DNA of 64,000 nt, taken from positions 1,922,001-1,986,000 of the forward strand of contig NZ_NWMW01000001.1 in NCBI RefSeq assembly GCF_002351485.1. The letters run 5' to 3'. Each line of letters opens with the position of its first letter. Positions within the stretch are counted from its first letter, which is position 1. The position numbers were made by a program, and so were the translations under genes. This document shows, piece by piece, positions 44,022-58,654 of the stretch. This DNA comes from Sphingomonas spermidinifaciens. GTDB lineage: Bacteria > Pseudomonadota > Alphaproteobacteria > Sphingomonadales > Sphingomonadaceae. The notes beneath the pieces were generated by a model. The model was not told where the DNA came from. It was given only the letters and a program-made list of their open reading frames with translations, and did not search any database.

Positions 44022-44066
44022 GTCTGACTCTCCTCACAGAGAGCACGCGCGGCGTTGGGACCGCGT
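44022..44066 (-). promoter_or_regulatory. Structured serC 5' leader, candidate serC RNA motif
   Basis: On the minus strand two consecutive hairpins lie directly before the serC start. The distal one (44065-44048) pairs CGCGG with CCGCG; the proximal one (44043-44028) pairs CTCTC with GAGAG and holds the GGAG of the RBS in its 3' arm, seven bases before the ATG. A short two-hairpin leader upstream of serC is known in alphaproteobacteria as the serC RNA motif; position and layout fit, but I could not check it against the covariance model. Confidence 0.5.
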
Positions 44067-44216
44067 GGCCCGCCGACGGCCCTAGCGGCGCCGGGGCGGG
44101 AGTCAAATGGATTGTGGGCAGCTGACAAAGCCCGAGGGTGGGGGCCTGCTGCGAGCGTCGGGCTCGGTGAGCCTCAGGCGCGCCCCGCCCGCCCCTGAGC
44201 GGGAGGGGATAGGGCC

Positions 44217-44564
44217 TTACTTCGCCAGCACCGCGCTCGCCTGCGCCTCGCCCTGGTCGCGGACGGCCTTGGCCCGGGCTTCGGCCTGTTCCTTGATGAG
44301 CTCGGCTTCCTTGCGCAGCGCCTCCGCCCGCACGTTGATGCGCTGGGCGTCGAAGCCCTGCGACGTGCCGGCCTGGTTGGTCAGCGTCGCCGCCTGTTCC
44401 TCCATCTGCGCGGCCTGGTTGGCGGCGGCGGCCTCGATCGCGTCGCCCTGCGCGTCGGCCTGATCGCGAATCTGGTCGGCCTGCTGCTCCTGCGGCGATT
44501 GCGGCGCGCAGGCGACGGTCGCGAGCGCGAGCGGCAGGAGCAGGGCGGCGGGGCGAAGCTTCAT
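44217..44564 (-). CDS. Putative lipoprotein with long coiled coil
   Basis: About 115 aa. MKLRPAALLLPLALATVAC is a lipoprotein signal peptide with lipobox ATVAC; after the Cys the protein is almost all Gln/Ala/Glu-rich helix (QADQIRDQADAQGDAIEAAA, EALRKEAELIKEQAEARAKA), predicted to form a coiled coil along its length. Likely attached to an envelope membrane. Function unknown. ATG at 44564 with purine-rich RBS; the ATG 18 nt upstream is less likely. Confidence 0.78.
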   Translation of the reverse strand: MKLRPAALLLPLALATVACAPQSPQEQQADQIRDQADAQGDAIEAAAANQAAQMEEQAATLTNQAGTSQGFDAQRINVRAEALRKEAELIKEQAEARAKAVRDQGEAQASAVLAK

Positions 44565-44659
44565 CTTCTTTACCTCGATCAATCTCTCTGGCCCGTGGCA
44601 ACGCCGCGACGAAGCGAAGGTTGCGCGCCGGTCGGTCCCGACCCTAAGCCCACCGCACC

Positions 44660-45727
44660 ATGCTCGTCCGCCTCGCGCTCAGCGACTTTCGCAACCACGC
44701 CGATGCGGTGATCGAGCCGGGACCGGGCTTCGTCGCGCTGACGGGCGAGAATGGCGCGGGCAAGACGAACGTGCTCGAGGCCGTGTCGCTGCTCGCGCCC
44801 GGCCGAGGCCTTCGCCGCGCGACCTTTCCGGCGATGGCGCGGCAGGGCGGGTCGGGCGGCTTCGGCGTCGCGGCGACGCTGATCGGCGACGCGACGCTCG
44901 GCACCGGGGTGCAGCCGGGCGCCCCCGAGCGGCGGCTGGTGCGGGTCAACGGCGTTGCCGCACCCGCGACCGCGCTTGCCGAGTGGCTGGCGGTGCTGTG
45001 GCTGACCCCGGCGATGGACCGATTGTTCGCCGAGGGCGCGGGCGAGCGGCGGCGCTTCCTCGACCGGCTGACACTGGCGCTCGAGCCGGGACACGCCGGG
45101 CACGCGACGCGCTACGAAACGGCGATGCGCGAGCGCAACCGGCTGCTGGCCGACGAAGCGCCCGCCGATCCGCAATGGCTGGCGGCACTCGAGACGCGGA
45201 TGGCCGAGCATGGCGCGGCGGTCGATGCCGCGCGGCGACGGACGGTGGCGGCGCTGTCAGCGATCCTCGATGCGGCGAACGCGGGGCCGTTCGCGCGGCC
45301 CTCGCTCGCGATCGAGGGGTGGCAGGGCGAGCGCGACACACTGTCGCGCGAACTGGCGTCGGGCCGGTCACGCGACGCGGCGGCGGGCCGCGCGCTCGCC
45401 GGGCCGCACCGCGCCGACCTGTCCGTCACGCACCGCGACAAGGGCCAGCCCGCCGCGCTCTGTTCGACCGGCGAGCAGAAGGCGCTGCTGCTCGCCATCG
45501 TGCTCGCCCATGCCGATCTCGTTGCCGCGACGATGCCGCACCCGCCGGTGCTGCTGCTCGACGAGGTGGCCGCGCACCTCGATCCCCTCCGCCGCGCCGC
45601 ACTGTTCGAGCGGCTGGCGGGCAAGGGTCAGGTGTGGATGACCGGGACCGAGGCGGCACTGTTCGTCGATCTGCCCGCTGACGCCACGCGGCTGCACGTC
45701 GATGCCGGGCATGTAACGATCGCTTGA
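44660..45727 (+). CDS. recF: DNA replication and repair protein RecF
   Basis: SMC-like ATPase that loads RecA at gaps. It has 355 aa. Walker [20 protein letters not shown] (about residues 28-46), signature [20 protein letters not shown] (about 271-290) and Walker [22 protein letters not shown] at 44660, opening [20 protein letters not shown]. gyrB lies 3.1 kb downstream on the same strand, with three unrelated genes between, so the usual recF-gyrB linkage is loosened here. Confidence 0.95.
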   Translation: MLVRLALSDFRNHADAVIEPGPGFVALTGENGAGKTNVLEAVSLLAPGRGLRRATFPAMARQGGSGGFGVAATLIGDATLGTGVQPGAPERRLVRVNGVAAPATALAEWLAVLWLTPAMDRLFAEGAGERRRFLDRLTLALEPGHAGHATRYETAMRERNRLLADEAPADPQWLAALETRMAEHGAAVDAARRRTVAALSAILDAANAGPFARPSLAIEGWQGERDTLSRELASGRSRDAAAGRALAGPHRADLSVTHRDKGQPAALCSTGEQKALLLAIVLAHADLVAATMPHPPVLLLDEVAAHLDPLRRAALFERLAGKGQVWMTGTEAALFVDLPADATRLHVDAGHVTIA

Positions 45728-45919
45728 CTTTCGCGGGCTTTGCGCCCATTTGCCGCGCTGCAGCGACGCTTTCAACCGAAGCAGCGTGATCGGCAGGGGT
45801 GCGAACATCCCGCCAGGCTCGCGTCGCCCAGCCAGCATCCCATGTCACGCGGGGCGCCATAACGACCCCGCCCGTCGTGCGCCCGAGTTGCGCCCGGCGC
45901 GCCAAATACGAGAATATTC

Positions 45920-47278
45920 ATGTCCTTTTCGACCCTCGGTCTGTCGCGGTCCGTGCTCGATGCGCTCGCCTCGAAGAACTACGACACGCCCACCCCCATC
46001 CAGCAGCAGGCGATCCCGGCGCTGCTCGAGGGCAATGACCTGCTCGGCATCGCCCAGACCGGCACCGGCAAGACCGCGGCGTTCATGCTGCCGTCGATCG
46101 ATCGGCTCGTGAAGGCGAACGAGCGGCGCAAGCCGATGCGCTGCCGCATGCTCGTCCTCGCCCCCACGCGTGAGCTCGCCAGCCAGATCGCCGATTCGGC
46201 GCGCGCCTATGCCAAGTTCACCAAGCTGACCGTCGCCACGGTGTTCGGCGGCGTGCCGATCGCGCGCAATCGCCGCGACACGGCGGCAGGCGTCGACATC
46301 CTCGTCGCCACGCCCGGGCGCCTGATGGACCTGATCGAGCAGCGCTGCATGAGCCTTGCCGACCTTGAGATCCTCGTCCTCGACGAGGCCGACCAGATGC
46401 TTGACCTCGGCTTCATCCACACGCTCCGCAAGATCGTCGCGATGCTGCCCGCCAATCGCCAGTCGCTGTTCTTCTCGGCGACCATGCCCAAGACGATCCG
46501 CGAGCTTGCCGACAAGTTCCTGACCGACCCGGTCGAGGTGCGCGTCGCCCCCGTCAGCTCGACCGCCGAGCGCGTCGAGCAATATGTCACGCACGTCAAC
46601 CAGGCCGAGAAGCAGGCGCTTCTGACCCTCTTCTTCCAGCGCAACGAGGTCGAGCGCGCGATCGTGTTTACCCGCACCAAGCACGGCGCGGATCGGGTGG
46701 TGAAGCTGCTCGCCTCGAACGGCATCGTCAGCCACGCCATCCACGGCAACAAGTCGCAGCCGCAGCGCGAAAAGGCGCTGGCCGACTTCCGCGCGGGCAA
46801 GGTGAAGATTCTCGTCGCGACCGACATCGCCGCGCGCGGCATCGACGTGTCGGACGTCAGCCACGTCCTCAATTTCGAGCTGCCCAACGTTGCCGAGCAG
46901 TATGTGCACCGCATTGGCCGCACCGCGCGCGCCGGCAAGACCGGCGTCGCCTTCGCCTTCTGCGACGTCGAGGAGAGGGGTTACCTTCGCCAGATCGAGA
47001 AGCTGACGCGCCAGAGCATCAGCGTCGTGCCGCTGCCCGACAATTTCGAGGCTGAGAGCGCCCGCATCAAGGCGAGCCGCGTGGGTCCCATCCCGGCCGA
47101 GCGCCCCGAGCGCCCGCGCCAGGAGCAGGGCCCGCGCCGCCCGCGTGCGACGCACGCCGCCAAGCCTGCCGGTGATCGGGCGGGTCGCCCCGGCGGCCCG
47201 CGCGGTGGCCGCGGTCGCCCCGGCGGCGGTGGCCGTCCGGGCGGCGGCAACCGCCAGGGTGCCCGCGCGCAGGGTTGA
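45920..47278 (+). CDS. DEAD-box RNA helicase (RhlE-like)
   Basis: ATP-dependent RNA helicase of 452 aa. Q motif around NYDTPTPIQQQAIPALL, Walker A AQTGTGKTAAFMLPS, PTRELASQI, VLDEADQMLDLGF, SAT (FFSATMPKTI), and C-terminal domain motifs FTRTKHGADRVVKLL, TDIAARGIDV and HRIGRTARAGKTG. The tail after residue 390 is Arg/Gly/Pro-rich (RPGGPRGGRGRPGGGGRPGG), a typical RNA-binding extension. The 192-nt gap upstream may include a long leader. Confidence 0.93.
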   Translation: MSFSTLGLSRSVLDALASKNYDTPTPIQQQAIPALLEGNDLLGIAQTGTGKTAAFMLPSIDRLVKANERRKPMRCRMLVLAPTRELASQIADSARAYAKFTKLTVATVFGGVPIARNRRDTAAGVDILVATPGRLMDLIEQRCMSLADLEILVLDEADQMLDLGFIHTLRKIVAMLPANRQSLFFSATMPKTIRELADKFLTDPVEVRVAPVSSTAERVEQYVTHVNQAEKQALLTLFFQRNEVERAIVFTRTKHGADRVVKLLASNGIVSHAIHGNKSQPQREKALADFRAGKVKILVATDIAARGIDVSDVSHVLNFELPNVAEQYVHRIGRTARAGKTGVAFAFCDVEERGYLRQIEKLTRQSISVVPLPDNFEAESARIKASRVGPIPAERPERPRQEQGPRRPRATHAAKPAGDRAGRPGGPRGGRGRPGGGGRPGGGNRQGARAQG

Positions 47279-47295
47279 TCCTGCGACGATTTAAG

Positions 47296-47327
47296 GGCGG
47301 GGCTTCGGAGCGATCCGGGGCCCCGCC
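47296..47327 (+). terminator. Stem-loop terminator after the DEAD-box helicase gene
   Basis: GGCGGGGC pairs with GCCCCGCC, with an inner CGGA/TCCG stem and GCGA loop, 17 nt past the stop and followed by TTCATT. The U tract is short. Confidence 0.65.
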
Positions 47328-47445
47328 TTCATTCGAGCCGGTCAGACGACCTTAACCAGCGATAAGCGAACCGGCCATCAGAGGTTGAAGCCTTCGAGCG
47401 TAGCGCCCCCGGTCAGTAGCGGGGGCAGCTGCGAAAGGTTTGAAC

Positions 47446-48207
47446 ATGGGTATCAAGCGTAACCTTGTCGTCGTCTCGATTATATGCGCGGCCGCCGGCC
47501 CCGCGATGGCGCAGAACTGGGACTGGTCGGGCGGCCGCCGCGGCCAGCCCGCAATCCGCCTCATCGGCGCGGGCGTGCCCGCACTCTACCCCGAACTGCG
47601 CGCCAGCAACCGCGGCCGCGCGTTCGTGGTGCGCAATTTCGACCGCAACCGCGACGGCCGCATCCAGCCGGTCGAGGCGCGCGAGGCCAATCGAGCCTTC
47701 GAAATTCTTGCCGACGGGCGCCGCGATCGGTTTGACTGGGAAGCGCGCGACCGCGGCACCCTTGTTGTCGTGCGGGACGGTCCGGGCCGCTGGGACCGGG
47801 CGCGGATGCGCGGTTACGGCTTCCGCCAGACCCCGCGCGGCGCGACGATGACGCTGGCCGAGGAAGTGCTGTTCGCGACCGACAGCGCAGTGCTCCGCCC
47901 CGGCGCGATCGCGAAGCTCGAGCCGCTGGCCGACTACCTCCGCGCCAATCCGGGCGTTCGCGTCGCGATCGACGGGCATACCGACGCGCGCGGTACCGAC
48001 GCGCACAACAATGCGCTTTCGCTGCGCCGCGCCGACGCCGTCCGTGCCGCCTTCGACCAGATGGGCGTGACCCGCGCGCGGTTCAGCGTGCAGGGTTTCG
48101 GCGAACGCCAGCCCGTCGCCTCCAATGCCACTCCTCAGGGCATGCGCCGCAACCGCCGCGTCGAGGTTACGCTGCTCGGTCGCCGCGCGAGCGAATTCGC
48201 CGGGTGA
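47446..48207 (+). CDS. OmpA-family protein with EF-hand-like loop
   Basis: 253 aa. Signal peptide MGIKRNLVVVSIICAAAGPA (ending MAQ), an unusual N-terminal domain with FDRNRDGRIQPVEAREANRA (about residues 65-84) that matches an EF-hand calcium loop, then a C-terminal OmpA-like peptidoglycan-binding domain (LFATDSAVLRPGAIAKLEPL, VAIDGHTDARGTDAHNNALS, RRADAVRAAF, GFGERQPVASN). No beta-barrel is evident, so it is probably periplasmic and peptidoglycan-bound. ATG at 47446 follows a GAAAGG RBS; a C6/G6-type hairpin precedes it. Confidence 0.85.
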   Translation: MGIKRNLVVVSIICAAAGPAMAQNWDWSGGRRGQPAIRLIGAGVPALYPELRASNRGRAFVVRNFDRNRDGRIQPVEAREANRAFEILADGRRDRFDWEARDRGTLVVVRDGPGRWDRARMRGYGFRQTPRGATMTLAEEVLFATDSAVLRPGAIAKLEPLADYLRANPGVRVAIDGHTDARGTDAHNNALSLRRADAVRAAFDQMGVTRARFSVQGFGERQPVASNATPQGMRRNRRVEVTLLGRRASEFAG

Positions 48208-48217
48208 TGACAGGACG

Positions 48218-48247
48218 GAGCCGCCCCGCCGAAAAGCGGGGCGGCTC
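48218..48247 (+). terminator. Strong stem-loop after the OmpA-like gene
   Basis: Perfect 12-bp stem GAGCCGCCCCGC / GCGGGGCGGCTC with loop CGAAAA, 10 nt past the stop. No long U tract follows (CGGCTTCG). Confidence 0.7.
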
Positions 48248-48377
48248 GGCTTCGCGCGCCCCGGCCGCCGCCGGGGTACGCAAAGCCTGGTGCGAGCGCC
48301 CCCTCAGCTTTTCGCACTCACCGCTTGGCTTTTCCTATATGATGCGCTTGGTTGCGCGCGTAGCAAGGGAGAGCGAG

Positions 48378-51301
<2,924 letters not shown>

Positions 51302-51316
51302 GGGTGGCTCTATTGA

Positions 51317-51343
51317 CCGGTCCCCGCCTTCGCTGGGATGACG
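51317..51343. repeat. REP-like palindrome downstream of gyrB
   Basis: Contains CCCCGCCTTCGCTGGGATGA, the inverse of unit A between serC and serA (42777-42800). The two copies suggest a dispersed family in this genome. Confidence 0.55.
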
Positions 51344-51405
51344 CTCGGTCGCTTTGAATCTTACCGATTTCTGCCCCTCCGTTTCAGGGATGGGCGCAAA
51401 GAAAA

Positions 51406-51431
51406 CGCTCCCGAGTCCAGACGCGGGAGCG
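51406..51431. terminator. Stem-loop terminator, gyrB side (bidirectional)
   Basis: CGCTCCCG / CGGGAGCG, 8-bp stem with 10-nt loop. Plus strand followed by CTTTCG; minus strand followed by TTTTC. Sits between convergent gyrB and katG. Confidence 0.65.
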
Positions 51432-51448
51432 CTTTCGAAAAACCAGAC

Positions 51449-51472
51449 GGCGCGGGGATCGCTCCCCGCGCC
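51449..51472 (-). terminator. katG terminator hairpin
   Basis: Perfect 10-bp stem GGCGCGGGGA / TCCCCGCGCC with four-base loop, 8 nt after the katG stop on the minus strand and followed there by GTCTGGTTTTT, a U tract. Confidence 0.8.
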
Positions 51473-51480
51473 GCTTTCGT

Positions 51481-53772
<2,292 letters not shown>

Positions 53773-53831
53773 TTAGCCAATTGTCTCGCTTACACTCGGC
53801 GGAAAACTCGATTGTGACAGCGTGGGCGACA

Positions 53832-55466
53832 TCAGCGGCGGACAGCTGCACTCCGGTCGCGGACGGCCTTGAACTCCGACCCCGGCTTCCAGTCGGGCCA
53901 GCGGCTCGAGGTCGCGAGTTGCTGCGCGATCGTTCCCACCAACTCGATGTCCTGCGCCGCGCCCGCCAGATTCCAGCTTTCGTCCCAGGCGTCGCAGGCC
54001 TGATGATAGCATTCCCCGGTATAGCGGTCGATCCACGCCTGACCCGCGGCGCGCCCGCCGACCTTGAGGTCCGAAGCGCCGGCGATTCCCATCTGGAGCA
54101 GCACGGGGACGCCGCGCTTGGCGAAAGAGAAATGGTCGGCGCGATAGAAAAGCCCGCGCTCGGGCAGGCTCTCAGGCGTCACCGTCCGCCCCTGCGCGGC
54201 GGCGACGCGCGCCATGTCGTCCTCGAGGCTGTTCTGCCCCTTGCCGACGAGCACCACGTCCTTGGCCGCGCCCGCGGTCTGGAGGATGTCGAGCGCGAGG
54301 TTCGCGACCGTCTTTTCCATCGGATAGACGGGGTTGGCGGCATAATATTCGGAGCCGAGCAGCCCGCGCTCCTCGGCAGTCCAGAAGGCGAAGACGACGC
54401 TTCGGTCGGGCTGCGGCCCAGCCTTCATCGCGCGGGCGATCTCGAGAAGGCCGGCAACGCCGAGCGCGTCGTCGTTTGCCCCGGCGCGATAGATCCGGCC
54501 CTGCGCGTCGGGCGCGCCCTTGCCATAGGCGTCCCAGTGCGCGCCGAGCGTCACCACCTCGTCGGCACGTTTGGTGCCGGGGATGCGGGCGAGGACGTTG
54601 TGGCTCTCGACCGTCTCATGGCGAACCGCGACGTCGGCGCTGAAGGTGACGCCGGCGAGCGGCACCGGGCGGAAGTCGGCGCGGCGCGCGGCCAGACGGA
54701 GTTTGGCGAGGTCCTGCCCGGCACGCCGGAACAGCGCCGATGCCGCCTCGCCCTCGATCCAGCCCTGAAGGCGCAGGCTGGTCAGGTCCTTCGGCGCCCG
54801 GACGATGTCGTAATTTTCGCCGCGCGGGCTGACGACGACGTTCCAGCCATAGCCGGCGCCCGGCGTATCGTGGACGATCAACGCAGCGATCGCGCCGCGC
54901 CGCGCAGCCTCCTCGAACTTGTAGGTCCAGCGGCCATAATAGGTCATCGTGCGGCCGCCGAACCTGCCCGCGACGGGCTCGCCGGCCTTCGCCTCGAAAT
55001 CGGGGTCGTTGACGAGGAAGACGGCGACCTTGCCCTTCAGGTCGACGCCCTTGAAGTCATCCCACTCGCGCTCGGGCGCGGTGACGCCATAGCCGACGAA
55101 GACCATCGGCGCCTTGTCGATCCGCGCCCGGTCGTCGGGGCGGATGGTCGAGACGTAGATCTGCTTGCCGCGTTCGACCGGCTGGTCGCCGAACGCGAGC
55201 GCGCCGTCCTGAAGCTCGGTGTGGAGCAGCGGTACCTTCTGAACCCAGTCGCCGTCCGGCCCGCCGGGCTCGAGCCCCGTCTGCTTCAGGCGTGCGACGA
55301 GATAGTCGATGGTCTTGGCCTCGCCCGCGGTGCCGGGCGCCCGCCCCTCGAACGCATCGGAGGCAAGCGTCTTGACGTCGCGGGTAATGCGCGCGGGGTC
55401 GACCTTGATCTGGGCAGCAGCGGGTGCGGCGATCAGGCCGGCGGCAATGAGGAAGCGCATGAACAT
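53832..55466 (-). CDS. Secreted M28 family metallopeptidase with PA domain (copy 3)
   Basis: About 544 aa. Leader MFMRFLIAAGLIAAPAAAQ, PA domain (about residues 110-290, with FVGYGVTAPEREWDDFKGVD) and M28 metal ligands in GAHWDAYGKGAPDAQ, RAGANDDALGVAGLLEIA, WTAEERGLLGSEYYA and RADHFSFAKRGVPVLL. It differs from the tandem pair at 32.3-35.5 kb (H-W-D instead of H-L-D) and has a C-terminal region with two Cys (ECYHQACDAWDE). The ATG at 55466 suits the AGGG RBS better than the GTG 9 nt upstream. Confidence 0.9.
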   Translation of the reverse strand: MFMRFLIAAGLIAAPAAAQIKVDPARITRDVKTLASDAFEGRAPGTAGEAKTIDYLVARLKQTGLEPGGPDGDWVQKVPLLHTELQDGALAFGDQPVERGKQIYVSTIRPDDRARIDKAPMVFVGYGVTAPEREWDDFKGVDLKGKVAVFLVNDPDFEAKAGEPVAGRFGGRTMTYYGRWTYKFEEAARRGAIAALIVHDTPGAGYGWNVVVSPRGENYDIVRAPKDLTSLRLQGWIEGEAASALFRRAGQDLAKLRLAARRADFRPVPLAGVTFSADVAVRHETVESHNVLARIPGTKRADEVVTLGAHWDAYGKGAPDAQGRIYRAGANDDALGVAGLLEIARAMKAGPQPDRSVVFAFWTAEERGLLGSEYYAANPVYPMEKTVANLALDILQTAGAAKDVVLVGKGQNSLEDDMARVAAAQGRTVTPESLPERGLFYRADHFSFAKRGVPVLLQMGIAGASDLKVGGRAAGQAWIDRYTGECYHQACDAWDESWNLAGAAQDIELVGTIAQQLATSSRWPDWKPGSEFKAVRDRSAAVRR

Positions 55467-55503
55467 GCGCGCCACCCTAGCCGCCGGCCCTTCATACGCA
55501 ACC

Positions 55504-57066
55504 TCAGCGCAGTTCGAGCACCACCACCGACTTGGCCGGCAGCGTCACCGACAACCGGCCGCCCGCGACGCTCGCGCCCGTGAAGGCCTGCGGGGCAACC
55601 CGGTTCGGCGCGTCAAAGTCATTGCGCGCGGTGATCGCGTCGGCCGTCAGCACGGTGCCCGTCACAGCCGACGCCTGCACGCCCGACAGGTTTGCGGTCA
55701 CGCTGTTCGGCCGGTTGGGATCAGCGTTGGCGAGCGCGATGCGCACCACGCCGTCCTTGCCCCGGATCGCCGACGCGCTGACTGCGGGCATGACGTACTG
55801 GTCCTTGTTGTACCAGCCGCCCTTCAGCTCGATCGGCAGCACCGTCGCGTCGATCCACGGCTTGTACATGTGGAAGACGTGGTAGGTCGGGGTCTTCACC
55901 ATGCGGTCGCCGTCGGTCAGGATCATCGCCTGGAGGACGTTCACCATCTGCGCGATCGCGGTCATCTTCACCCGGTCGGCATGCTTGGCGAAGATGTTGA
56001 GATTGATCGCCGCGACCATCGCGTCGCGCAGCGTGTTCTGCTGCCGGAGGAAGCCGGGATTGGTGCCGGGATCGGGCGCGTACCAGGTGCCCCATTCGTC
56101 GACCGCCAGCCAGATGCGCTTCTGGGGGTCGTACTTGTCCATCATCGCGACATGCTTGGTGATGAACTCGTCCATCCGCCACGTCGCCGCCAGCGTCTGT
56201 GCCCAGCCCGCTTCGTCGAACTCGCTGGCCGAGGCGCGCGGCGGCCAGCCGCCTGGGACGGTATAGTAATGGAGCGACAGCGCGTCGATCTGTTGCGCGG
56301 CGTCGCGGATCATCACCTCGGTCCAGCGATAATCATCGTTGTTGGCGCCCGAGGCGATCTTGAGGATGCGCGTGCCCGCCGGCGCCTTGACGAAGGTCGC
56401 ATAGCGGCGCGTCACGTCGGCGGCATATTCGGCGCGCATGTTGCCGCCGCAGCCCCACAGCTCGTTGCCGATGCCGAAATAAGGGAGCTTCCACGGCTCC
56501 TTGCGGCCGTTCCGCGCGCGCTCTTCGGCGAGGCTGCCGGCGGGAGCGGTCATATACTCGACCCACTCGGCCATTTCCTGAGGGCTGCCGTTGCCGACAT
56601 TGCCCGAGATATAGGCCTCCGCATTCAATTGCCCGACCAGGTCGAAGAACTCGTGCGTGCCGACGGTGTTGGGCTCGGTCACGCCGCCCCAATGGGTGTT
56701 GATCTTGACCGGCCGCTTGGCGCGCGGGCCGACACCTTCGCGCCAGTGATATTCGTCGGCGAAGCAGCCGCCCGGCCAGCGGACGATCGGCACGCCCAGC
56801 TCCTTGAGCGCGCCGACGACGTCGCTGCGAAAACCGCGGACATTGGGAATCTTCGACTTCTCGCCGACCCAGAGGCCGCCATAGATGCCGGTGCCCAGAT
56901 GCTCGGCGAACTGGGTGAAAATCGCCTTGTCATAGGTCGGGCCGGGTGTGTCGGCGCGGACGGTGATCTCGGTGGGCCTGGGCGCCTCCTGCGCCGATGC
57001 CGACGCCAGCAGCGTCAGCGCCATCGCCGCGCCCAGAAGCGTTCGCTTCGCCGTCCGTCCGATCAT
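55504..57066 (-). CDS. GH51 alpha-L-arabinofuranosidase, exported
   Basis: Retaining glycosidase releasing L-arabinose from arabinan or arabinoxylan side chains. About 520 aa. Signal peptide MIGRTAKRTLLGAAMALTLL (ending ASASAQ), a (beta/alpha)8 domain with acid/base Glu in GIGNELWGCGG and nucleophile Glu in WLAVDEWGTWY, and a C-terminal beta-sandwich ending LPAKSVVVLELR. ATG at 57066 has the RBS GGGAGGATAGG. It belongs functionally with the sugar transporter and dehydrogenase just upstream. Confidence 0.92.
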   Translation of the reverse strand: MIGRTAKRTLLGAAMALTLLASASAQEAPRPTEITVRADTPGPTYDKAIFTQFAEHLGTGIYGGLWVGEKSKIPNVRGFRSDVVGALKELGVPIVRWPGGCFADEYHWREGVGPRAKRPVKINTHWGGVTEPNTVGTHEFFDLVGQLNAEAYISGNVGNGSPQEMAEWVEYMTAPAGSLAEERARNGRKEPWKLPYFGIGNELWGCGGNMRAEYAADVTRRYATFVKAPAGTRILKIASGANNDDYRWTEVMIRDAAQQIDALSLHYYTVPGGWPPRASASEFDEAGWAQTLAATWRMDEFITKHVAMMDKYDPQKRIWLAVDEWGTWYAPDPGTNPGFLRQQNTLRDAMVAAINLNIFAKHADRVKMTAIAQMVNVLQAMILTDGDRMVKTPTYHVFHMYKPWIDATVLPIELKGGWYNKDQYVMPAVSASAIRGKDGVVRIALANADPNRPNSVTANLSGVQASAVTGTVLTADAITARNDFDAPNRVAPQAFTGASVAGGRLSVTLPAKSVVVLELR

Positions 57067-57282
57067 CCTATCCTCCCAAGTGGCCGGGGCGACGCTCGCC
57101 GCCCTCTTCATTAGTCGGACATATTCAGGCCCGAAGGCTTTGGCAATGACTTCAAGGCCGCCCTCGCCAGGTGGCGGGGACCGCCAAGGTCGGGGGAGGG
57201 GGCTGGCCAAGCGCGCGCCGCCCGTGGCCCGCCCCCTCCTTGAGCCGGCGGTTGTCACCTCCTCCTGGTGGGGAGGATGCCG

Positions 57283-58602
57283 TCACTCCGCCGGGGCGAC
57301 TTCCGGGTCGGGAAGTGCGTGCGTCGGCTTGGCGCCCCATACCGCGTAGAAGAGGATGTAGAGCTCGCACACCACGGTCAGCAGGAACGAGGTCTGGAGG
57401 CCATACAGGTCGGCGAGCCAGCCCTGCACGACCACCAGCGCGCCGCCGGCGATCGCCATGATGAGCAGGCCCGAGCCCTCCTCGGTCAGCGGCCCCAGCC
57501 CCTTGATGCCGAGCGAGAAGATCGTCGGGAACATGATCGAGTGGAACAGCCCCACCAGAATGAGCGACCACATCGCCGCCGGGCCGGTCAGGAACGTCGC
57601 ACCCAGCATCACGACGAACGCGCCGATCGAGAAGCCGGCAAGCACCGTTTCGGCCGGCACCTTCTGCATGATGAGCGACCCGGCGAAGCGGCCGACCATC
57701 ATCCCGCCCCAGAGGAGCGCGAGATAGTTCGACGCTTCTGCCTGGGTGATGTTGGCGATGTTCGGTTGGCTGACGAAGTTGATGAAGAGGTTGGCGACGC
57801 CGATCTCCGCGATCAGGTAGATGAAGATCGCCGGCACGCCGAAGACGAGGTTGCGATGGCTCCACAGCGACAGCCGCTTGCGCTCCTCGCGCGTGACGCG
57901 CTGCGTCGACTGGCCGATCGCGGGCAGCGGGAAGCGGGCGATGACGATCGCGAGCACGACGAGCACCGCGGCGACAAGGACATAGGGAAGGATCACCGAC
58001 TGCGCGTCGGCCAGCCGCTCGGCCGGGGTCAGCACGCGGTCCTGCGTGGTGCCGCCCACCGACCGGCCGAGGATCAGATAGCCCGCGAACAGCGGCGCCA
58101 GCGTCGTGCCCAGCGAATTGAACGCCTGAACGAGGTTGAGGCGCGACGACCCCGTCTCGGGCGGGCCGATGACGGTGACATAGGGGTTGGCCGCGACCTG
58201 AAGCAGGGTGATGCCGCTGGCGATGACGAACAGCATGACGAGTGTCACGCCGTAGGAGGGCAGGCTCGCTGCCAGCGTCATGCCCGCCGCGCCCGCCGCC
58301 ATGACGAGCAGGCCGGTCACCAGCGACTTCTGATAGCCGATCCGCTCGATGAGCTTGGCCGAGGGAATGGAGGCCACGAAATAGGCGATGAACCACACGC
58401 TCTCGATCAGCGTCGTCTGCGTGTAGTTGAGGTCGAACACGCTGCGCAGGTGCGGCAGCAGCGTATTGTTGATGACGGTGATGAAGCCCCACATGAAGAA
58501 GAGGCTGGCGAGCAGCGTCAGCGCGGGGGCATAGGATGCGCCCCGGCCCCCCGCCGGCGAAGTGTGGGCGCCCGGTGCGGGCTGGCTCGGCGGCAGGGCC
58601 AT
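57283..58602 (-). CDS. FucP/GluP-type sugar MFS transporter
   Basis: Twelve-segment major facilitator of 439 aa. LLASLFFMWGFITVINNTLL is the FHS (fucose-galactose-glucose:H+ symporter) opening; LLQVAANPYVTVIGPPETGS and RLNLVQAFNSLGTTLAPLFA are also typical of the family. The FHS family carries hexoses, fucose or arabinose with H+; the linked genes favour L-arabinose. ATG at 58602 with RBS GGAAGGATCG; the upstream extension overlaps the dehydrogenase gene in antisense-like composition. Confidence 0.9.
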   Translation of the reverse strand: MALPPSQPAPGAHTSPAGGRGASYAPALTLLASLFFMWGFITVINNTLLPHLRSVFDLNYTQTTLIESVWFIAYFVASIPSAKLIERIGYQKSLVTGLLVMAAGAAGMTLAASLPSYGVTLVMLFVIASGITLLQVAANPYVTVIGPPETGSSRLNLVQAFNSLGTTLAPLFAGYLILGRSVGGTTQDRVLTPAERLADAQSVILPYVLVAAVLVVLAIVIARFPLPAIGQSTQRVTREERKRLSLWSHRNLVFGVPAIFIYLIAEIGVANLFINFVSQPNIANITQAEASNYLALLWGGMMVGRFAGSLIMQKVPAETVLAGFSIGAFVVMLGATFLTGPAAMWSLILVGLFHSIMFPTIFSLGIKGLGPLTEEGSGLLIMAIAGGALVVVQGWLADLYGLQTSFLLTVVCELYILFYAVWGAKPTHALPDPEVAPAE

Positions 58603-58654
58603 CGGCGATCCTTCCTGAAGATGCTGTCGGACTATATGGTCGGGTTGAAGGCGG

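Noticed and set aside
57067..57282. Gene in the gap between the MFS transporter and GH51
   Set aside because: The open frames are low-complexity Pro/Arg/Gly-rich; the stretch looks like palindromic repeat material plus the GH51 promoter and RBS.
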